Source: Chryseobacterium aahli (lineage in GTDB: Bacteria > Bacteroidota > Bacteroidia > Flavobacteriales > Weeksellaceae). From it: a stretch of 64,000 nucleotides of DNA. Below the pieces are notes generated by a model that did no database searches, was not told the DNA's origin, and saw nothing but the letters and a program-made list of their open reading frames with translations. Each line of letters opens with the position of its first letter. The first letter of the stretch is position 1. The stretch spans positions 124,001-188,000 of the forward strand of contig NZ_JALDNB010000002.1 of assembly GCF_022699665.1 (NCBI RefSeq), given 5' to 3'. This document shows positions 62,251 through 64,000 of the stretch, one piece after another. A program made the translations under genes and the position numbers.

Positions 62251-62682
62251 TAGAAGTTAGATGTTAGATTTTAGAAATTAGTCTAAGTTAACTTCAATTA
62301 TAATTTTAAACTTGTCTTCAATGAATAAATCATTTTCTGTATCTCAGCTAAAAGTTCTTTTAAAGGAATTACTTTCGTTTCGGAAATAAAATTTAAATCT
62401 ATTAATAATTGTAATTGAGTTTGTAGTTCGTAAGTGGAACCAAACGCAATCCCAAGAAATTGATAAAATTCGTTTTTGCTATTTCTTCCTGCTCCTTCTG
62501 CAATATTGGAAGGTATTGAAACGGCACATCTTCTGATTTGAGAAAGTAAGCCAAACTTTTCTTCATTTGGCAATTCGGCAGTAACCAAATAAACTTCTTT
62601 TACTAAAGTCATTGATTTACTCCAAACTTTTAAATCTTCAATTCGGTGCGATTTCATACTAAATTCTAATATCTAACTTCTA
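62251..62682. repeat. Inverted repeats flanking the four-helix-bundle gene
   Basis: TAGAAGTTAGATGTTAGA (62251-62268) and, inverted, TCTAATATCTAACTTCTA (62665-62682) agree at 17 of 18 positions. They enclose the 119-residue protein gene and separate it from purF and purC. Each arm is made of TTAGA / GTTAG words, so part of the similarity is low-complexity. Confidence 0.7.
62298..62657 (-). CDS. Four-helix-bundle protein (S23/IVP family)
   Basis: The 119-residue protein is the S23/IVP four-helix bundle, first known from 23S rRNA intervening sequences. LKVWSKSMTLVKEVYLVTAELPNEEKFGLLSQIRRCAVSIPSNIAEG (in parts, residues ~9-56) is the typical start, and IAFGSTYELQTQLQLLIDL is the third helix. The family has no proven enzymatic role. 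It resembles the Avd protein of diversity-generating retroelements, but no reverse transcriptase or repeat pair is present here. It sits between purF and purC, flanked by inverted repeats. Confidence 0.92.
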   Translation of the reverse strand: MKSHRIEDLKVWSKSMTLVKEVYLVTAELPNEEKFGLLSQIRRCAVSIPSNIAEGAGRNSKNEFYQFLGIAFGSTYELQTQLQLLIDLNFISETKVIPLKELLAEIQKMIYSLKTSLKL

Positions 62683-62694
62683 ACTTCTCAAACT

Positions 62695-63417
62695 TTACTT
62701 ATTAAGTAAAGTTTTCAGTCTGTTGTAAATCTCAACGTAAGCTTCAGTTACTTCACCAAGATCTCTTCTGAATCGGTCTTTATCCAGCTTCTTCATCGTG
62801 TCTTTGTCCCAAAGTCTGCAAGTATCAGGAGAAATTTCGTCTGCCAAAATGATTTCGCCGTCAGAAGTTTTTCCTAATTCAATTTTGAAATCAACTAAGA
62901 TGATATTCATTTTGTCGAATAAATCGATCAAAATTTCATTAATATCAGAAGTCAATTCATACATTTCGTCAAGCTCTTCGTATGTTGCTGCTCCCAAGAA
63001 AACTGCGTGGTGATCGTTGATAAGCGGATCTCCCAATTCGTCTTTTTTGTAGCAGATATCGAAGATAGTTACCGGAGATTTAATTCCTTCTTCAACACCT
63101 AATCTTTGTGCCATACTTCCCGCAGAATAGTTTCTTACCACCATTTCCAAAGGAATAATAGATACTTTTTTTACCAATTGTTCTCTTTCGTCCAATTGCT
63201 TAATGAAATGAGTTTTAATCCCTTTTTCATTCAAATATTCAAAAATAAGAGTGGTGATGGCGTTATTCATTTCACCTTTCAAATCTACTGATCCTCTTTT
63301 TTGAGCGTTAAATGCTGTAGCATCGTCCTTGAAACGTACTACTACTTCGTCAGGATTATCGGTAGCAAATACCTGTTTTGCTTTACCTTCATACAACATT
63401 TCTTTCTTTTGACTCAT
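62695..63417 (-). CDS. purC: Phosphoribosylaminoimidazole-succinocarboxamide synthase
   Basis: The 240-residue enzyme joins Asp to CAIR with ATP in purine synthesis. [30 protein letters not shown] (in parts, residues ~8-36) is the N-terminal nucleotide site, [15 protein letters not shown] and [15 protein letters not shown] are family signatures, and [12 protein letters not shown] is near the metal site. The length is that of the short bacterial form. It is on the same strand as purF, 40 bp from the four-helix-bundle gene. Confidence 0.97.
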   Translation of the reverse strand: MSQKKEMLYEGKAKQVFATDNPDEVVVRFKDDATAFNAQKRGSVDLKGEMNNAITTLIFEYLNEKGIKTHFIKQLDEREQLVKKVSIIPLEMVVRNYSAGSMAQRLGVEEGIKSPVTIFDICYKKDELGDPLINDHHAVFLGAATYEELDEMYELTSDINEILIDLFDKMNIILVDFKIELGKTSDGEIILADEISPDTCRLWDKDTMKKLDKDRFRRDLGEVTEAYVEIYNRLKTLLNK

Positions 63418-63486
63418 AATTTTTACTTTTTTTAAAAGGAATTCGCGAATCTACGATTTCCGTTTCTGCATTAGATTTATATTATT

Positions 63487-63999
63487 TTACTTAATTAAAA
63501 TTCCTGTTAAAACTGCCATTCCAAAGCTTAGCAATGTACCTATGAGCACATATTCTGTCAGTTTTCTTTGTTTTGCCTGAGCAAGATCGCTGAATCTGAA
63601 AACAGATTTTGCTGCGACCATAAATCCTACGCCTTCCCAATGATTAACCATGATAAATGTAAAAACCAAAAGACGTTCTAAGATTCCTATATATTTTCCG
63701 GCACTTGATAAAGATTCGGTCTGTAAACTGGTTTGTGTCTCCGGAGCGGGCGTCCATGAAGACAGTAAAGTTCTAATAATAATTGATGCAGGACTTGATA
63801 AAAACAATGCTGCGACAATTATTTTTAAAGTGTTTTGATCTTTTAAAAATTCAAAATTAAATTCATTAAAATAAAAAGAAACTCCTGCAATCACTGCAAT
63901 ATGCAAAAGCTGATCGATGAAAAACCATCTTTTTTTAGTTTTAATATTCTGAAAATAAAGCTTTGCGGAATCGATGATTAAATGTGAAATCCCCACCAA
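63487..63999 (-). CDS. DUF3307-like membrane protein, 3' part
   Basis: The frame runs off the right edge, so only the last ~170 codons are seen. The visible part has WFFIDQLLHIAVIAGVSFYF, matching the LxxDQxxH region of DUF3307 proteins, and several hydrophobic helices (IGILERLLVFTFIMVNHWEGVGFMVAAKSVFRFSDL in parts, and EYVLIGTLLSFGMAVLTGILI). The function is unknown. In other bacteria it is often next to a SatD-like or MerR regulator gene, which is outside this window. It is 69 bp upstream of purC on the same strand. Confidence 0.78.
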   Translation of the reverse strand: MVGISHLIIDSAKLYFQNIKTKKRWFFIDQLLHIAVIAGVSFYFNEFNFEFLKDQNTLKIIVAALFLSSPASIIIRTLLSSWTPAPETQTSLQTESLSSAGKYIGILERLLVFTFIMVNHWEGVGFMVAAKSVFRFSDLAQAKQRKLTEYVLIGTLLSFGMAVLTGILIK

Positions 64000-64000
64000 T

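Noticed and set aside
62298..62657. Avd component of a diversity-generating retroelement
   Set aside because: No reverse transcriptase, template/variable repeat pair or target gene is within the window.

Overview
The window looks like a chromosomal segment of a Flavobacteriia member, most likely Chryseobacterium or a close Weeksellaceae relative. The evidence is low GC content, TAnnTTTG-type -7 promoter boxes, a type IX secretion sorting domain, a GLPGLI protein, DUF6261- and DUF2071-like proteins, and a class A beta-lactamase of the CIA/CGA/CME kind. This assignment rests on family recognition, not on a database search. No rRNA, tRNA or CRISPR array was recognised.

Left part (1-13.2 kb): the 3' part of a GH3 beta-glucosidase and a FucP-type sugar transporter; a solitary Rad50-like ATPase with a CxxC hook and a C-terminal region resembling the PrrC/RloC anticodon nucleases; a 41-bp tandem repeat array in front of a DUF6261-like gene; a nucleoside phosphorylase; then a di-haem peroxidase and a secreted PhoX-like phosphatase, both preceded by TTAA(C/A)-type repeats with an 11-bp period that resemble Pho boxes; an LRR protein and a SUI1/YciH protein.

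Core part (13.7-33.8 kb): housekeeping genes gpmI, acyl-ACP desaturase, a HAD phosphatase, map, a methyltransferase, era, DoxX, an S9 peptidase, MATE, an NtrC-like regulator without a DNA-binding domain, a YggS-type PLP protein and assorted small proteins. A Crp/Fnr regulator plus SMR exporter module at 18.7-19.8 kb has a second copy at 34.5-35.5 kb, where a perfect FNR-type dyad sits near -41.5 of the exporter promoter.

Accessory part (34-60.2 kb): single-component regulators (four intact AraC, two HxlR, one Crp/Fnr, plus an AraC gene with a nonsense codon) sit beside short-chain dehydrogenases, an aldo-keto reductase, hydrolases, MFS exporters, and three tandem genes of beta-lactamase fold (one class A enzyme, two class-C-like serine hydrolases). 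Three oxidoreductase promoters carry tandem half-sites about 21 bp apart at nearly the same distance from the -7 box. The two HxlR genes share a conserved 29-bp dyad at identical distance from their starts. Gene decay is marked: a GNAT remnant with an in-frame internal deletion, a 5' fragment of a second class A beta-lactamase, an AraC gene with one in-frame TGA and a hydrolase with a one-base deletion, plus a frameshifted GNAT gene at 26.6 kb. A GC-rich palindromic element appears to have duplicated an operator in front of the aldo-keto reductase.

Right end (60.7-64 kb): purF and purC on the minus strand with a four-helix-bundle (S23/IVP) gene between them, flanked by inverted repeats, and the edge of a DUF3307-like membrane protein.
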